In this document: positions 1 through 11,879 of the stretch, one piece after another
How positions within the stretch are numbered: position 1 is the stretch's first letter
Layout: every line of letters begins with the position of its first letter
DNA from: Cordia subcordata
Taxonomy: Eukaryota > Streptophyta > Magnoliopsida > Boraginales > Cordiaceae
Assembly: GCA_028554755.1 (NCBI GenBank)
Contig: JAPTOF010000028.1
Coordinates: 1,408,501-1,472,500, forward strand
DNA length: 64,000 nucleotides
Direction: 5' to 3'
Position numbers and translations under genes: made by a program
Notes under the pieces: generated by a model
Databases searched by the model: none
What the model saw: only the letters and a program-made list of their open reading frames with translations
Told to the model about the DNA's origin: nothing

Positions 1-1553
1 ATTCTATCCCTAAGCATATCTTACTTAGAGCATAGCCTTGTCTTTATTAACTAGGGTTTTAGGGCTTAGTTGGTTGAGACTTTTAGATCGGCGTGATTAA
101 TACACTAACCTAGGCGTTAAACTATTAACTGTGTTTTAAGCTAAGGCCTAATCCACCTAAATTCAACCAAGTGTAATGAGTGACCTATTAGTTTTATTTC
201 ATCCTAAAGACCACACATTAAACCTAATTATAAAGTCAAGCACAATTAATCAACACCGTATAAGCAGATATGAAAAATTAAGAGCATAATAATGCATGTT
301 TCTTCATTAAGGCAATTCATCAAACACTTTAGACATGCCCAACAATCACCATTAAAACAATAAAAAACTAAACGTGTATTTAAACCATCAAAATATCCCA
401 AAACAAGTTTTACAATCCTTAACCCATAATAGAAATAGTAATCAACCCTAAAATAAATTTAGCACATGTTAAAAGAGAGTACCAAATAGAAATTTAATCT
501 CATAAAAATCAATTCCATGTTCAAGAAATTAACTCTCAGGCTCAGAACCTCTTCCCGTTTCAATTTCGCACAAAACCGTCTTCTTCTCCAAGATTTTTCT
601 CCAATATTTGCTCTAAAATAACCCCAAATATCCTGCAGAAAATATCTCCAAATCAGCTCAAAATAAAGATAAAAAGTAAAGAAAATAAAATATATTTTTT
701 CAAAAATTTTCTGGAATTTATTATTTTTTTACTTGATTTTTTTCCTCTCTTTGGCCTGTGAAATAACCGAGAACTCCCCTTTTGTTCTTTTTTTTTTGTG
801 CGGCTGCTGTTGCTTTCTTATAGTGGTGTGTGCGTGTGCTCCCGAGGCGGTAAAGCTGGACGGTTATATTATATATATTATTATATAATGCAAGTCATGG
901 CATATACATTATTTTATATATATATATATATATGTAAGTATGTTTTTATTTCTCATCATGTGCATGCAGTCAAAATTGAAGTCCGTGGTCAAAATTGAGC
1001 ACTTAAGTCTGGAATTTGGTAGTCACGAGGATTATGCATGTAGTATAGTATACATATATTATATTATATATTTAGTATTGCATGTGTGATTGGCTATTAT
1101 AATATTATTTATTTATTTTTACTAACTAATTAAAGCTAACCTAATAAAATACTATCTTAATGAAAGTACTAGCCTAAGAAATACTAACCGATTTTTGTCC
1201 TAAAATCCTAGATATCAATTAAATGCATTCTAAAACTACTTAGAAGACCTCAATTCTAATCTAACCTAATTAAATTAATTTTCTTGCCCCTAACTAAACT
1301 AAATTACTAATTAACTTAATTAATTCTAATTAACTAATACCTAACTACTAGTAATTAGTTAACTAAAACTCACATCAAATGAATACTAATTAAAACAACT
1401 AAAAAAAATGTAAAAAGACAAGAAAAAGAGCACACTACACACAAACACTCAATGAGACTCAATAAGCATTCAGAAGCTCGAAATAGACAAAATTAGCGCA
1501 AAAAAAAACTCAATCCAAATTATGCAATTTATGCTCAAAAAACGCACACATCA
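1..1553 (-). repeat. E1 left (3') LTR, truncated by window start
   Basis: The stretch aligns along its whole length with 9397-10970 with scattered substitutions and small indels. It ends CACACATCA at 1553, the same terminus as the right copy. It includes short AT dinucleotide runs near 890-935. It contains no credible coding region. Confidence 0.92.
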
Positions 1554-1592
1554 ACACCCCTAAACCTTTTCCTTGCTTGTCCCCAAGCAAGA
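1554..1592 (-). other. Polypurine tract region of E1
   Basis: Read on the minus strand, the bases directly before the 3' LTR are a GGGGACAAGCAAGG block, a GGTTTAGGGGTG purine-rich run, and then the LTR start TGATGTG. Athila/Tat elements typically carry this kind of GGGGACAAGCAA...GGGG sequence at the plus-strand priming site. Position and wording both fit. Confidence 0.7.
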
Positions 1593-3105
1593 CTACTCCT
1601 AAACTTGTGTCATGATGCTTGCCAAAAGTATTGATTTGCTATCTTGACAAATCTAAGGAGTATGAGGGGCCATTCCTATTGTAAAAGGGAACTCCAAGCC
1701 TTTTTTGGATCCTTCTCTCAATCACAAGGGTTCTCGCACCTCTCGAGAACTTACCAAATAGCTAGAACCTGCACTAACCTATTATTCCAACTCACGCACC
1801 CGGGATGCTGATATTTTGTGCCCTCATACATGGCCTCCTAACATGCACTTAGCCCAAAGATACAAGGAAAAGGGAGAATTACATCACAATGGCTCGCAAT
1901 TGGCGTAAGAGCCTTATTCACAATACAACAAAATGATGTTCTCGGTGATTGGGGCCCCCGTGTAGCAAGCTTTCAACCAGCACATCCCAGCCACCTAAGG
2001 CTTAGGGTATTAGAGGAAGAAACCCCCCTCGGGCATACTAACTCGAGTTTCGCCAACCACTTCAAACGGAAAATCAAAGAAAAAGAACTAAACATGTGTC
2101 AAATTGACATTGTGTCCTTTGACACTTATTCAACATGCTTCATTTTTTTCTTGCCATTTGGCTTTTTTTCTCATTTTTCACTCTTTTTTTTTTCATTTTT
2201 GCATTTTCCATATTTTTTTTGATTTTTTTCCCAATGCATAATATCAACACAACAAAAAGAAAAAGAAGGGCTATGGTACACTAAAAGAACCAAGCAAGTA
2301 AGGGGACACTCACATCAACAACCCTCTAAAAAGCATTTTTTTCCAATTAGGTTGTGGGGTAACTACAAGGTGTATTCTTAGAAGTGCTCACTCCCCACAG
2401 TTTTCAAAAAGATTCTCTTCAAAGTCCTAGTTCTCCCTTCATTTTATTCACTCTCCACAATACTATCTCATCTTCGCCAGTCAATTAAGTCAATCAACAA
2501 GAGCCAACTCTCTAACCAACAAAGAGATAAACAACTCTCTATGCACAAAAAATAAAAAACTTTTCACCATTTTGAGCAAAATCATGCAAATCTACCCTTT
2601 ATGTCAAAAAATGAAAAACAAAATGAACTTCCATACCCCCAAATCTAAACTTTGCTTGTCTCAAGCAAATAGCAATTAACCATGCAAATCAACGAATAAT
2701 AAAGTACACGTATGAGAGGTATGGAAAGGGTAGAAAAATAAGGCCAAGAGGATGGAAAGATACAACCTTATGTTCGCTGTGACTTCACAAATGCCAATGG
2801 TTTCTAATCATCTACTCACCTGTTTCTCATCAATACACAAACACTCAAAAAGCACACGAGATTAGTAAACATATGCCATGTAAGTCCGCATTGGCATTAC
2901 AAATAAGAACAAGGATGTATGCAAAAATGGAGAAGGGGAATGCAAGAAATGGGAACAAAGCCCTAGCTATTAAAAGAAAAAGACAAATGCATAAAAACAA
3001 AAGGAAAAGAATGAAATTACCAAAATCTAGGTTGCCTCCTAAGAGCGCTAACCATCATGCCGTCAGCCAGGCAAGCTCCATTCATTGAGTGTCATACAAA
3101 GGCTC
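1593..3105. other. E1 3' noncoding region, no gene seen
   Basis: This 1.5 kb lies between the integrase remnant and the 3' LTR, where some Athila elements carry an env-like frame. I see no convincing frame on either strand. The stretch includes T-rich runs (about 2130-2240) and A-rich runs. Its only recognisable structure is a second polypurine-like copy at 2634-2670. Confidence 0.6.
2634..2670 (-). other. Second polypurine-like motif of E1
   Basis: On the minus strand this reads ATTTGCTTGAGACAAGCAA, then AGTTTAGATTTGGGGG. It is a clear relative of the tract next to the LTR (GACAAGCAA followed by G-rich sequence) but lies about 1.1 kb upstream of it. Confidence 0.55.
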
Positions 3106-4484
3106 CTAAAGCTCGATGGACTTCACTATAGCCATGCTCGAGTCAAATGAACGCTTCAGGCGCTGCCCATTCACAGTCAAAACTCGTCCATCCTTCAAAT
3201 CCTTAATCCTTACTGCTCCAGAAAGGTAGGCTTCAATAACCTCATATGGACCATCCCATTGACTTCTCAAGTTACCAGGAAAGAGCTTCAATCTAGAATT
3301 AAACAACCAAACTTTGTCAGTAGGAGAGAAAGATTTCCTAAGGATATGCCTATCATGCATTTTCTTCATTCTCTCTTTATAAAGCTTGGCATTCTCGTGC
3401 ACCTCATATCTCAACTCCTCGAGCTTAGCTAAGTCAAGCTTCTTTTTCTCACCTGCAGTAGACAAGTCAAAATTTAAAGCCTTAATAGCCTAATATGCTC
3501 TATGCTCTAACTCGACAGGTAGATGGAAAGCCTTCCCATACACTAACCTATATGGAGACATACTTATGTGGGTCTTGTATGTAGTACAGTAGGCCCACAA
3601 TGCATCACTCAATCTACAAGACCAATCTTTCCTATTAAACCTAATCGTTTTTTCTAGAATGGGCTTGACCTCCCTATTTGAAACTTCAACCTGTCCACTT
3701 GTCTGAGGGTGATACGGGGTAGCAATCTTATGAGTGACTGAATATTTTCTAAGTAAAGCCTCAAGTGTCCTATGGCGAAAGTGCTTCCCTTCATCACTAA
3801 TCAAGACTCATTGCTTTGGGTAGGGATCGCCTTTACCCACTTGGACACATAGTCAACAGCCACTAGGATGTTTTGATACCCAAAGAAAGGTGGGAATGGA
3901 CCCATGAAATCAATTCCCCAAACATCAAAAAGTTCACACACAAGAATAGGGGAAAGGGGCATCATATTTCTCTTAGAAATGGACCCAGATTTTTGACATC
4001 TAACACATTTTTTACAAAATTCTTGGACATCTCGAAAGACTGTAGGCCAAAAGAATCCACTTTGCAAGACTTTACTTGCAGTTTTCTTTCATCCAAAGTG
4101 ACCTCTACACGTCTCACAATGACACCTATTCAAAAGACTTTCAAACTCGGTCTCCGGAACACACCTTTGAATTACATGATCTGTACACACCTTAAAGAGA
4201 TAAAGATCTTCCCAAAAGAAATGCTTAACCTGCAAATAAAACCTATCCTTTTCTCTTTTCTCCCAATGAGGTGGCAACTGACCTGTGACAAGATAATTTA
4301 CTATATGCTCATACCAAGGTGTATGATGTGAGACAACAAACAATTGTTCATCCAGAAAAGACTCATGAAAGGGGATGGAATCAGTAGAGGACTCATGAAT
4401 GAGACTGGACAAATGATCAGCAACAGAATTCTCACTACCCTTCTTATCTCTAATCTCAATGTCAAATTCCTGCAAAAGGAACAT
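3106..4484 (-). pseudogene. E1 integrase remnant (zinc-binding, core and C-terminal parts)
   Basis: In minus-strand order there is a degraded HHCC region (GHFG near 4090, then CVRC near 4000), the core with its first Asp in GIDFMGP (about 3909-3911), the second Asp in ISDEG (3793-3795) and the Glu in GQVEVSN (3685-3687). The C-terminal domain follows (3106-3465) with the Athila-typical LFNSRLKLFPGNLRSQWDGP wording. All three DDE residues are visible, but in separate frames. The first and second Asp are only about 38 codons apart, shorter than normal, so the core has an internal deletion with a frame change near 3803. Stops and shifts also separate 4089 from 4067 and 3490 from 3465. Known role of the family: insertion of element cDNA. 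This copy cannot work. Confidence 0.9.
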
Positions 4485-5092
4485 TCACCTAATCAAGCGG
4501 GGTTTAGATTCATGCTTAGACAAAAGATACCTCAAAGCTGTATGATCAATGTAAACTATGACCTTAGACCCAAGAATGTATGATCGAAACTTATCAAGGG
4601 AGAACACTACTGCTTAAAGCTCTTTTTTAGCAGTGGTGTAATTTTTCTAAGCCTCATCTAGAGTCTTACTAGCATAGTAGATCACATAGGGCAGCCTATC
4701 CTTACGTTGTCCTAATGCAGCTCCCATGGCAAAATTTGATGCATTACACATAATCTCAAAAGAAAGACTGTAATCAGGCGGTTGGATGATAGCGGAAGAG
4801 GACAGCAATGATTTAAGCCTATCAAAAGCTTTAGTGCACTTTTCATCAAACACAAATGAAACATCTTGCGCTAAGAGCCTAGACAATGGACAAGCAATCT
4901 GAATAAAATCCTTAATGAACCTACGATAGAAACTTGCATGGCTAAGGAAGGATCTCACATCCTTAACAGTCTTAGGAATAGGCAACTTCTGTATAAGCTC
5001 TACCTTGGCTGAGTCAACTTGGATACCATCAGAAGACACTACATGACCGAAAACTATTCCTCTCTGTACCATAAAATGTGATTTCTCCTAAC
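4485..5092 (-). pseudogene. E1 RT connection and RNase H remnant
   Basis: The 5072-4647 frame carries the connection and RNase H start (GIVFGHVVSSDGI, RSFLSHASFYRRFIKDF, IIQPPD, YYASKTLDEA). The first catalytic Asp of RNase H, expected in an xCDAS motif, is Asn here (CNAS, near 4740). From 4646 to 4485 the frame continues recognisably ([30 protein letters not shown]) but is broken by three in-frame stops. Two of them fit C-to-T type changes at Gln and Trp codons. Confidence 0.88.
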
Positions 5093-5965
5093 TCAGTAAA
5101 AGATTCATCTTAATACAACGGTCTAGCACTAAAGATAGGTGACTAAGGCATTCATTAAAATTCACACCAAAGACTGAGAAATCATCCATGAAAATCTCTA
5201 AGTGTCTCTCAATCATATCACTAAAGATAGCCATCATACACCTTTGAAAGTGGCAGGTGCATTGCAAAGACCAAACGGCATTCTCCTATAAGCAAAGGTA
5301 CCGTAAAGGCAGGTGAAGGTAGTTTTCTCCTGGTCCTGGGGAAACATGGGTATTTGATTGTATCTCGAATGCCCATCAAAAAAGCAGTAATAACCATGAT
5401 CGGCTACTCTATCCAAAATGTGGTCAAGGAAGGGTAATGGGAAGTGATCTTTTCTAGTCCTAGAGTTGTGCTTTCTATAGTCTATGCATATTCTCCAACC
5501 TGTAGAGATTCGCGTAAGAACTAGCTCACCCTTATTATTCTCAACCATCATGATCCCATATTTTTTTGGCACTACCTGAACAGGACTAACCCATTCGCTA
5601 TCAGAGATAGGATAAATGATACCTGTATCTAAGAGCTTAATAACCTCCTTTCTCACAACTTTACTCATATGTGGATTAAGTCGTCTTTGCATCTCACGAG
5701 AAGGTACCGCACCTGCTTCTAGATGAATCCTATGCATACAAACCAAAGGGTCTACACCTTTTAAATCATCAATCGTCTATGCTATGGCCTCCTTATGATT
5801 TCTAAGGACTCCTAGAAGACGCTCCTCATTCTTACTCGACAAATCAGATGCTATAATCACAGGAAGGGCCTTATCAGGTCTTAAGAATGCATACTTCAAG
5901 TGCTCAGGTAGAGGTTTAAGCTGCAAAGACGGGGGAGACTCAATCGTAGGGGGATCACTAGACAC
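5093..5965 (-). pseudogene. E1 reverse transcriptase remnant
   Basis: Palm and finger motifs are clear: SPVQVVPKK, GWRICIDYRKHNSRTRKDHFPLPF, YCFFDGHSRYNQIPM and MPFGLCNAPATF (5234-5746). The catalytic FMDD box is at 5181-5192, but a one-base frameshift near 5250 puts it in another frame from the upstream part. A stop at about 5774-5776 (a Trp position in relatives) separates the N-terminal stretch 5777-5965. The wording is diagnostic of the Athila lineage. Confidence 0.92.
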
Positions 5966-6000
5966 TTCTAAAGGAAGAGACTCGAACTAACTAATCTTAA

Positions 6001-6714
6001 TCAATTTCGAAGCCTAAAGTCAACAGAAGTTGATGTGGAAGCTACATACTTGCTAATAAATGACTTATCCTCAACAAACAACATCTTGCAAGCATGCTTC
6101 TCTACACACAGATCTATAACATCAATGGCAAAACATTCCTCCTCATCATCTATACCTATAATTGCTCTATTCACTGCCTCCACGACTCTTATAGTGGCCT
6201 TTAGATTCCCTAATTTAATCTCTAGTAACCCCGATTTACAATGAATGACTGCATTAGCTGTAGCTAAAAAGGGGCATCCTAAGAGAACATTTATATAGTG
6301 CTTCGTGTCATGGCCAGAATCCATATCTAAGACAATGAAATCAACTAGATACACAAACTCTCCAATCTGAACCATGACATTCTCTACTATACCTTGCGGT
6401 CTCCTCTCAGATCTATCAGCTAACTGCAAAATGATGTACGTAGGAGATAACTCTCCCAAACCTAGACGCTAGTAGACTGAGTGGGGAATCAGATTTACGC
6501 TAGACCTTAAATCTAAAAGAGCATGATCAATTGGGGTCTTTCTAATGCAACACGAAATAATGAAAGCTCTTAGGTCTTTCAACTTGGGTGGCATGCCCAA
6601 AGTGCAAATGCTACTCACTTTTTCAGTAAGCTTCATTGTTTTCGACATGTGGGAATTGTTTCGCTTTCGTGTGCATAGATCTTTGAAGAATTTCACGTAA
6701 GCAGGAATAGACAC
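6001..6714 (-). pseudogene. E1 aspartic protease remnant
   Basis: A retroviral-type aspartic protease region includes LGMPPKLKD, the active-site region, LQLADRS, DFIVLDMD and LLGCPFLATANAVI. The active-site loop that is normally DLGAS reads DLRSS (Asp codon about 6511-6513), so the essential Gly is lost. A TAG at 6466-6468 replaces what is usually Gln (SVYxRLGLGE). Role in the family: cleavage of the Gag-Pol polyprotein. Confidence 0.87.
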
Positions 6715-7499
6715 AATAGCATCAACGAGGAAGGTTCACCTTAAGGTCTTTCAAGTGCTCTAAGATCTTATTCATCCTAGTGTCTTCAACAGATTTGGGT
6801 TTCTCTAGTGTGGGTGGAAAAGGTGCTCTAGGGATGACATCATTAGATTCTATGGACTGCTTCCCCTTCCTATGTGGAAGGGTACTACTCTTATCTCTTT
6901 CTCTAGTGGTCTCTTATCTCTCATAGTCCCTAACCTCACTTGGCTCTATAGGAACACTAGGTACAGACTCAACTGAATTTTCCTTCTCTCTCACCCCATT
7001 GTCAATGACTCTACCACTCCTAAGTGTAATAGCTGCTTTCGCCTATGCATGAGTGGTGTAAGAGGGATTAGAGGAAGAACTGGATTGAACTCTAGGGTTT
7101 ACCTCAGGCTGGGCAGGTAACTTGCCTAGCTCCCTAGCACTCAGTTGACTAGCTAACTGACCTAACTAGGATCCATCTTAGCCATGTGTTGCTGTTGTGA
7201 CTGAAACATCTGCAATAGAAGATCAAAGTTATCATCACTACTAGGTTGGCTAGAGAATGGTACAGGAAGTGAAGGTATAGACCGAGTGGGAAGAGCAGGA
7301 ACAAATGGGCACTGGTCCTATAGGGTACCAGGAAGTTTAGATGGATTTACGTGATAAAAACCTGGTGGATTTGACTGAGCAGGACGCAGTCGCTGCTGGA
7401 ATGGGACCTAGGCCTGGGGGGGGCTCAAAGTGGTTATTATGCTAAGAAAACTTAGGGTTATCCTTCCACCCCGGATTGTATGTGTTCAAGTAAGGGTTA
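6715..7499 (-). pseudogene. E1 gag-protease linker, degraded
   Basis: On the minus strand, fragments typical of the Athila stretch between nucleocapsid and protease are readable (NPYLNTYNPGWKDNPKF around 7450-7500, a Pro/Glu-rich linker around 6770-7150, and VKFFKDLCTRKR just downstream at about 6670). The frame changes repeatedly and stops occur. No separate gene is seen here. Confidence 0.6.
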
Positions 7500-8690
7500 T
7501 ATTCTTGTGAGTACCCCTGTGTAGCATAAACTTGCTCTTGAATGAATTCTGGAAACTGTGGTGCTAATGGGCAAGCTATAGTCTCGTGGGACGACTCAGA
7601 ACACAAGGCACACACGTTAACAACAGAAGGAGAAGATAACGATACTAGCAGAATAGCCCTTCAGCCTGGTGTAAGTGCTAGACCTAAAGAAATCAACTGG
7701 CCAAGCTTATGGGTCAATGCTTCCACCTTAGCAGGAAAATCATGGGATATGCCTACTTCATTAACTTCTCTCCTAGGATTACTCATACTCGACCTCTCCA
7801 ACGCCATATTCTGAAAAGAATCCTCAACAACACGTTTTAAAATCCCCCAAGCATCACTAGGTCTCATATTATAGAATCCCTCACCTGACGTGGCATTCAC
7901 TATCATATGCTAGGACTCGATAAGACCCTTAAAGGAATAACGCAGAAGATCATGGGTACGGTACCCATGATGTGGAAACTGAGGCAATAAATCATTATAC
8001 CTCTCCCACGTCTCATGGAAAGATTCAAACTCGTGTTGAGAGAAGGTCATAATCGAAGCTCGTAAGTCAGCGGTCTTAGCCATGGGGTAAAACCTCTGAT
8101 AGAATCGGGATTGGAGCTCGTCCCAAGATGTAATGGCTCCATCGAGCAAGAACTGCAACCATTGTTTAGCTTTATCCTTGAGGGAGAAAGGGAAAAGTCT
8201 GAGCCTAATATTCTCCTAAGACACATTTGGAAAATTGAAAGTAGAACAAATTTCCACAAAATCAGTGACATATGCTACTGGACTCTTATTACTCCTACCA
8301 TTGAAAGACGAGAGCATAGCTAATATCCCATGCTTAATCTCAAAACTCACCTCCCCCAAACCCTATGGATGGATGGCTATATTCGACTCTAAGGCATGAG
8401 AAAGGAAGTATTGCCTAAGGGTCATGTCATCAGCTACTTGGCATGGATTCGGAAGCCTAGGAAGCTCAACGCTCTCACGAAGGGGAACAGCAGGAGGAGG
8501 AAGGGGAGGAGGAGGTGGATTATTATTTCCATTATGGGGAACAAAAGAAGGGAGATCATTCCTATTTTCTGCCATTTCACCTAGATTGCATTCTTAAGTT
8601 CCTAAGATGACGATGAATTCTCTGTGGTTCAGAATTAAAAGGAACTAAGTTAGGTCTAAGCGAACGTCTACCCAGTATGCACAAAAAGAA
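7500..8690 (-). pseudogene. E1 gag remnant with intact zinc knuckle
   Basis: The N-terminal part reads SLRPNLVPFNSEPQRIHRHLRNL (8580-8690) and then, one frame over, MAENRNDLPSFVPHNG with a proline stretch (8363-8575). Next come LRQYFLSHALESN and the capsid-type region (LRLFPFSLKDKAKQWLQ, LQSRFYQRFYPMAKT, FESFHETWERYNDLL) at 7910-8270. A nucleocapsid zinc knuckle with exact CX2CX4HX4C spacing (CALCSESSHETIAC) is at 7571-7612. Stops lie near 8360 and 8220, and frame changes near 8577 and 7908. The same gag type appears at 63481-64000. Function in the family: virus-like particle and RNA packaging. Confidence 0.88.
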
Positions 8691-8958
8691 CAAAATCTCC
8701 TTCCGACTCTTCAACCCTCGAAATTGCAATTTGAACCTAAATTTACATGACAAAAACCACAAGTCCCTAAAAACTACAAAAGAAAAAAAAACACTAAATA
8801 GAAACGCTAAATCAAACAAAACACGATGCAAAAATAAAACACAAACTATCACCAAAATAAAAGAGAACAATGAAACTAAGACTACTACTAGAACAATAAT
8901 AGAAATAACAAAGCACATAACCAACTAAAACACACAAATCAAAGAAACTAACTGTGCC
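8691..8958 (-). other. E1 5' leader
   Basis: This AT-rich, low-complexity stretch lies between the primer site and gag. An open frame crosses it, but it is hydrophobic because of T-rich DNA and has no homologous motif, so I treat it as untranslated leader. The leaders at 28408-28661 and 63231-63480 are similar. Confidence 0.65.
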
Positions 8959-8976
8959 TCCTCGGCAACGGTGCCA
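8959..8976 (-). other. E1 primer-binding site, tRNA-Asp-like
   Basis: The minus strand reads TGGCACCGTTGCCGAGGA a few bases after the LTR end (ATATCA AGTTTT). Athila elements generally use a TGGCGCCGTTGCCGGGGA-type site complementary to tRNA-Asp. This copy differs from that at two positions. Confidence 0.82.
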
Positions 8977-8982
8977 AAAACT

Positions 8983-10970
8983 TGATATTGTTTTAAAAGC
9001 CCACAAGTGCACGGATCGGAAGTAGTGCAGTGTGTGTAAAAATACGGGTATCGTCTCCTCAAGGGGGCCTCTAACTGTGGTTTCTAAGTCCTATGTGTCC
9101 TAGACTAACTACGTGTGGAATCAAAATTATTATTTTTCTTGATTTTTTTTTTTGAATTTTGAATTGAAGGGAACTCTAAATTAAAGACTAAATTAAACTA
9201 GCTAAACTAATGTGTGCAATAAAAAGAAAACAAACTAGAGAGGGAGAGCTGATTAAATCAATAGAGACAGACTAGGGTGATTACTACTCCATTATGGGGT
9301 CGGGATTTTATTCTTGCTTTGAATATTTTGATGGCTTTGATAGCTTCTTTTAGAGGTCCAAACTCACTAACCGTATTACCCCTCATTCTCGGTGCAATTC
9401 TATCCATAAGCATATCTTACTTAGAGCATAGCCTTGTCTTTATTAACTAGGGTTTTAGGCCATAGTTGGTTGAGACTTTTAGATCGACGTGATTAATATA
9501 CTAACCTAGGGTTTAAACTATTAACTGTGTTTCAAGCTAAGGCCTAATCCACCTAAGTTCAACCAAGTGTAATGAGTGACCTATTAGTTTTATTTCATCC
9601 TAAAGACCACACATTAAACCTAATTATAAAATCAAGCACAATTAATCAACACCGTATAAGCAAATACGAAATATTAAGATCATAATAGTACATGTTTCTT
9701 CATTAAGGCAATTCATCAAATACTATGGACATGCCCAACAATCACCATTAAAACAATAAAAAACCAAACATGTATTTACACCATCAAAATATCCCAAAAC
9801 AAGTTTTACAATCCTTAACCCATAATAGAAATAGTAATCAACCCTAAAATAAATTTAGCTCAACATGTTAAAAGAGAGTACTAGACAAAAATTTAATCAC
9901 ATAAAAATTAATTCCATGTCCAAGAAATGAACTCTCAAGCTCAGAATCTCTTCCCGTTTCAATTTCATGCAAAACCGTCTTCTCCAAGATTTTTCTCCAA
10001 TATTTGCTCCACAATAACCCCAAAAATCCGGCAAAAAACAGCTCCAAATCAGCTCAAAATAAAGATAAAAAGTAAAAAAAATAAAAGATATTTTTTCAAA
10101 AATTTTTTGGAATTTTTTTTTCCTGATTTTTTCCTCTCTTTGGCCTATGAAATAACCGAGAACTCCTCTTCTGTTCTTTTTTTCTTTTTTTTTTTTGTGC
10201 GGCTGCTGTTGCTTTCTTATAGTGGTGTGTGCGTGTGCTCCCGACGTGGTAAGGCTGGTGGGTTATAATATATATATTATTATATAATACAAGTCATGGC
10301 ATATACATTATTATATATATATATATATATATTTATATATGTAAGTACGTTTTTACTTTTCATCATGTGGCGTGCGGTCAAAATTGAAGTCCATGGTCAA
10401 AATTGAGCACTTAAGTCTTGAATTTGGTAGTCACGTGGATTATGCATGTAGTATAGCATACATATACTATATTATATATTTAGTATTGCATGTGTAGTTG
10501 GCTATTATAATATTATTTATTTATTTTTATTAACTAACTAAAGCTAAACTAATAAAATACTATCTTAATGAAAGAACTAGCCTTAGAAATACTAACCTAT
10601 TTTTGTCCTAAAATCCTAGATATCAATTAAATGCATTCTAAAACTACTTAGAAGACCCTAATTCTAATCTAACCTAATTAAATTAATTTTCTTACCCTTA
10701 ATTAAACTAAATTACTAATTAACTTAATTAATTCTAATTAACTAATGCCTAACTACTACTAATTAGTTAACTAAAACTCACATCAAACTAATACTAATTA
10801 AAACAACTAAAAAAAAGCATAAAAAGATAGAAAAAAGAGCACACTACATACAATCACTCAATGAGACTCAATAAGCACTCAGAAGCTCGAAATAGACAAA
10901 TTTAGCACCAAAACTTGCACTCAAACGCACTCCAAATCATGCAATTTATGCTCCAAAAACACACACATCA
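8983..10970 (-). repeat. E1 right (5') LTR, complete
   Basis: The LTR begins TGATATTG next to the primer site and ends CACATCA, a length of 1988 bases. It contains an AT dinucleotide tract (about 10313-10340). Unlike the A and B family LTRs, it shows no GGTCGACC-type palindrome cluster. Open frames inside it have no homology and are chance. Confidence 0.93.
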
Positions 10971-11329
10971 ATAATGGCTCAAATAGGTATGCGCTTCCAT
11001 TGTCGATTATGTCTTTTAATTTTTATACTGTAAATTCATGCACACGATCTTTATTTTGCACTTACATGTGGGATCAAAGCCACTTATACATGGATTTACA
11101 TGTATTTATTTAAAGAAAAGAAATCGAAACACTTGTTTGAGTATATAAACTATGAAAGTTCTTAATTTATTTTATGATTATGTGATTATTAAATTTTTGT
11201 TTCGTAAAATTAATTGAGTGCTTTCTTAGAACTCTTACTACTATTCATGGTGCCTTTTTAAATGATGTTAGCGCATAATTCGTATTAATTATTTTATCTT
11301 AAGATTAATTGATTTATAAAAAAAGGGTT

Positions 11330-11415
11330 TAGATGTAGGCAAGAATCGAACCCTAATCCTTTTTGTTGACAAAATCCTTTATGCGATGCTTGATGCAATA
11401 AAGCCGGAGGTGCTT
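11330..11415 (-). repeat. tRNA-like (SINE-like) module 1
   Basis: The minus strand carries GGGTTCGATTC (11343-11353), close to the pol III B-box consensus GGTTCGANNCC. It is followed by a T-rich stretch. The A-box side is poorly preserved. Confidence 0.4.
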
Positions 11416-11469
11416 CTTGCTTACTTATTTGTTTGTCATTAATAAACTGTTAGTTATGATTAAAAAATC

Positions 11470-11575
11470 AATAAATAAATAAAATGTCAAGTTGTTGCCG
11501 TGTTTCAAACCCAAGACCTTTGAAAACTTAGTATAACATGTAAACCAATCATGCTACCTATCCGCTTGTGTTGTG
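11470..11575 (-). repeat. tRNA-like (SINE-like) module 2
   Basis: On the minus strand an A-box-like TAGCATGATTGG (11545-11556) precedes a B-box-like GGGTTTGAAAC (11502-11512) at a tRNA-like distance. A TTTTATTTATTTATTG tail follows. Four such modules lie within 660 bases. Confidence 0.45.
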
Positions 11576-11759
11576 TTTTCTCTACTAGGTATATGTCTGT
11601 TCATGACAAGAAGAAAAAAGAGTTTGATGCCAAAGTAGCCTACAAGACTTAACCTTAGACTTTTGGGTAAAACAAACTTCTAAGTTAAGTGAATTACCAC
11701 TATAATAAAGTCTTATTTTTTGTATTTGTCTGGCTGCATATCTGATGGTCATGACAAAG

Positions 11760-11870
11760 TATAATTAAAAGAGGCTTGTAGCTAAAAAGGTTCAAACCCT
11801 AGACTAGGCACATGTAGGGATTCTATTACTGTATGGTTACTACTAAACCAAGTGTAATTAATTGTGATTA
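11760..11870 (-). repeat. tRNA-like (SINE-like) module 3
   Basis: The minus strand reads ACTTGGTTTAGT (11842-11853) as a degenerate A-box region and GGGTTTGAACC (11789-11799) as a near-consensus B box. The order and spacing are as in modules 2 and 4. Confidence 0.45.
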
Positions 11871-11879
11871 TTTTTCATT

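Larger units (their letters stand above)
1..10970 (-). mobile_element. Athila-type Ty3 LTR retrotransposon E1, nearly complete, decayed
   Basis: Two direct repeats (1-1553 and 9397-10970) are about 94% alike by eye over the first 300 bases, and they flank a minus-strand gag, protease, RT, RNase H, integrase series. The right LTR (8983-10970) is the 5' LTR of the element. The left LTR is the 3' LTR, and roughly its first 410 bases lie outside the window. A primer site resembling the tRNA-Asp type sits next to the right LTR, and a polypurine-like tract sits next to the left LTR. The RT and protease wording (YCFxDGxSxYNQI, MPFGLCNAPATF, LQLADRS) is characteristic of the Athila lineage. Full length would be about 11.4 kb. 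The five bases after the right LTR are ATAAT; the matching left duplication cannot be checked. Frameshifts and stops run throughout, so it is not autonomous. Confidence 0.93.

Noticed and set aside
798..998. Open frame with many Tyr/Ile codons in the left E1 LTR
   Set aside because: It is made by AT dinucleotide repeats inside the LTR, and the matching frame in the right LTR copy is not conserved.
3873..4331. 152-codon plus-strand frame
   Set aside because: It is the antisense shadow of the E1 integrase/RNase H region and has no homology of its own.
8577..8924. Hydrophobic minus-strand frame upstream of gag, resembling a membrane protein
   Set aside because: The hydrophobic part comes from T-rich leader DNA. 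Only its last 35 or so residues match gag N-terminal sequence, and that part is counted with gag.
9927..10268. 113-codon open frame in the right E1 LTR
   Set aside because: It lies wholly in the LTR, is low complexity (Lys/Phe runs from A/T tracts) and is broken in the left LTR copy.
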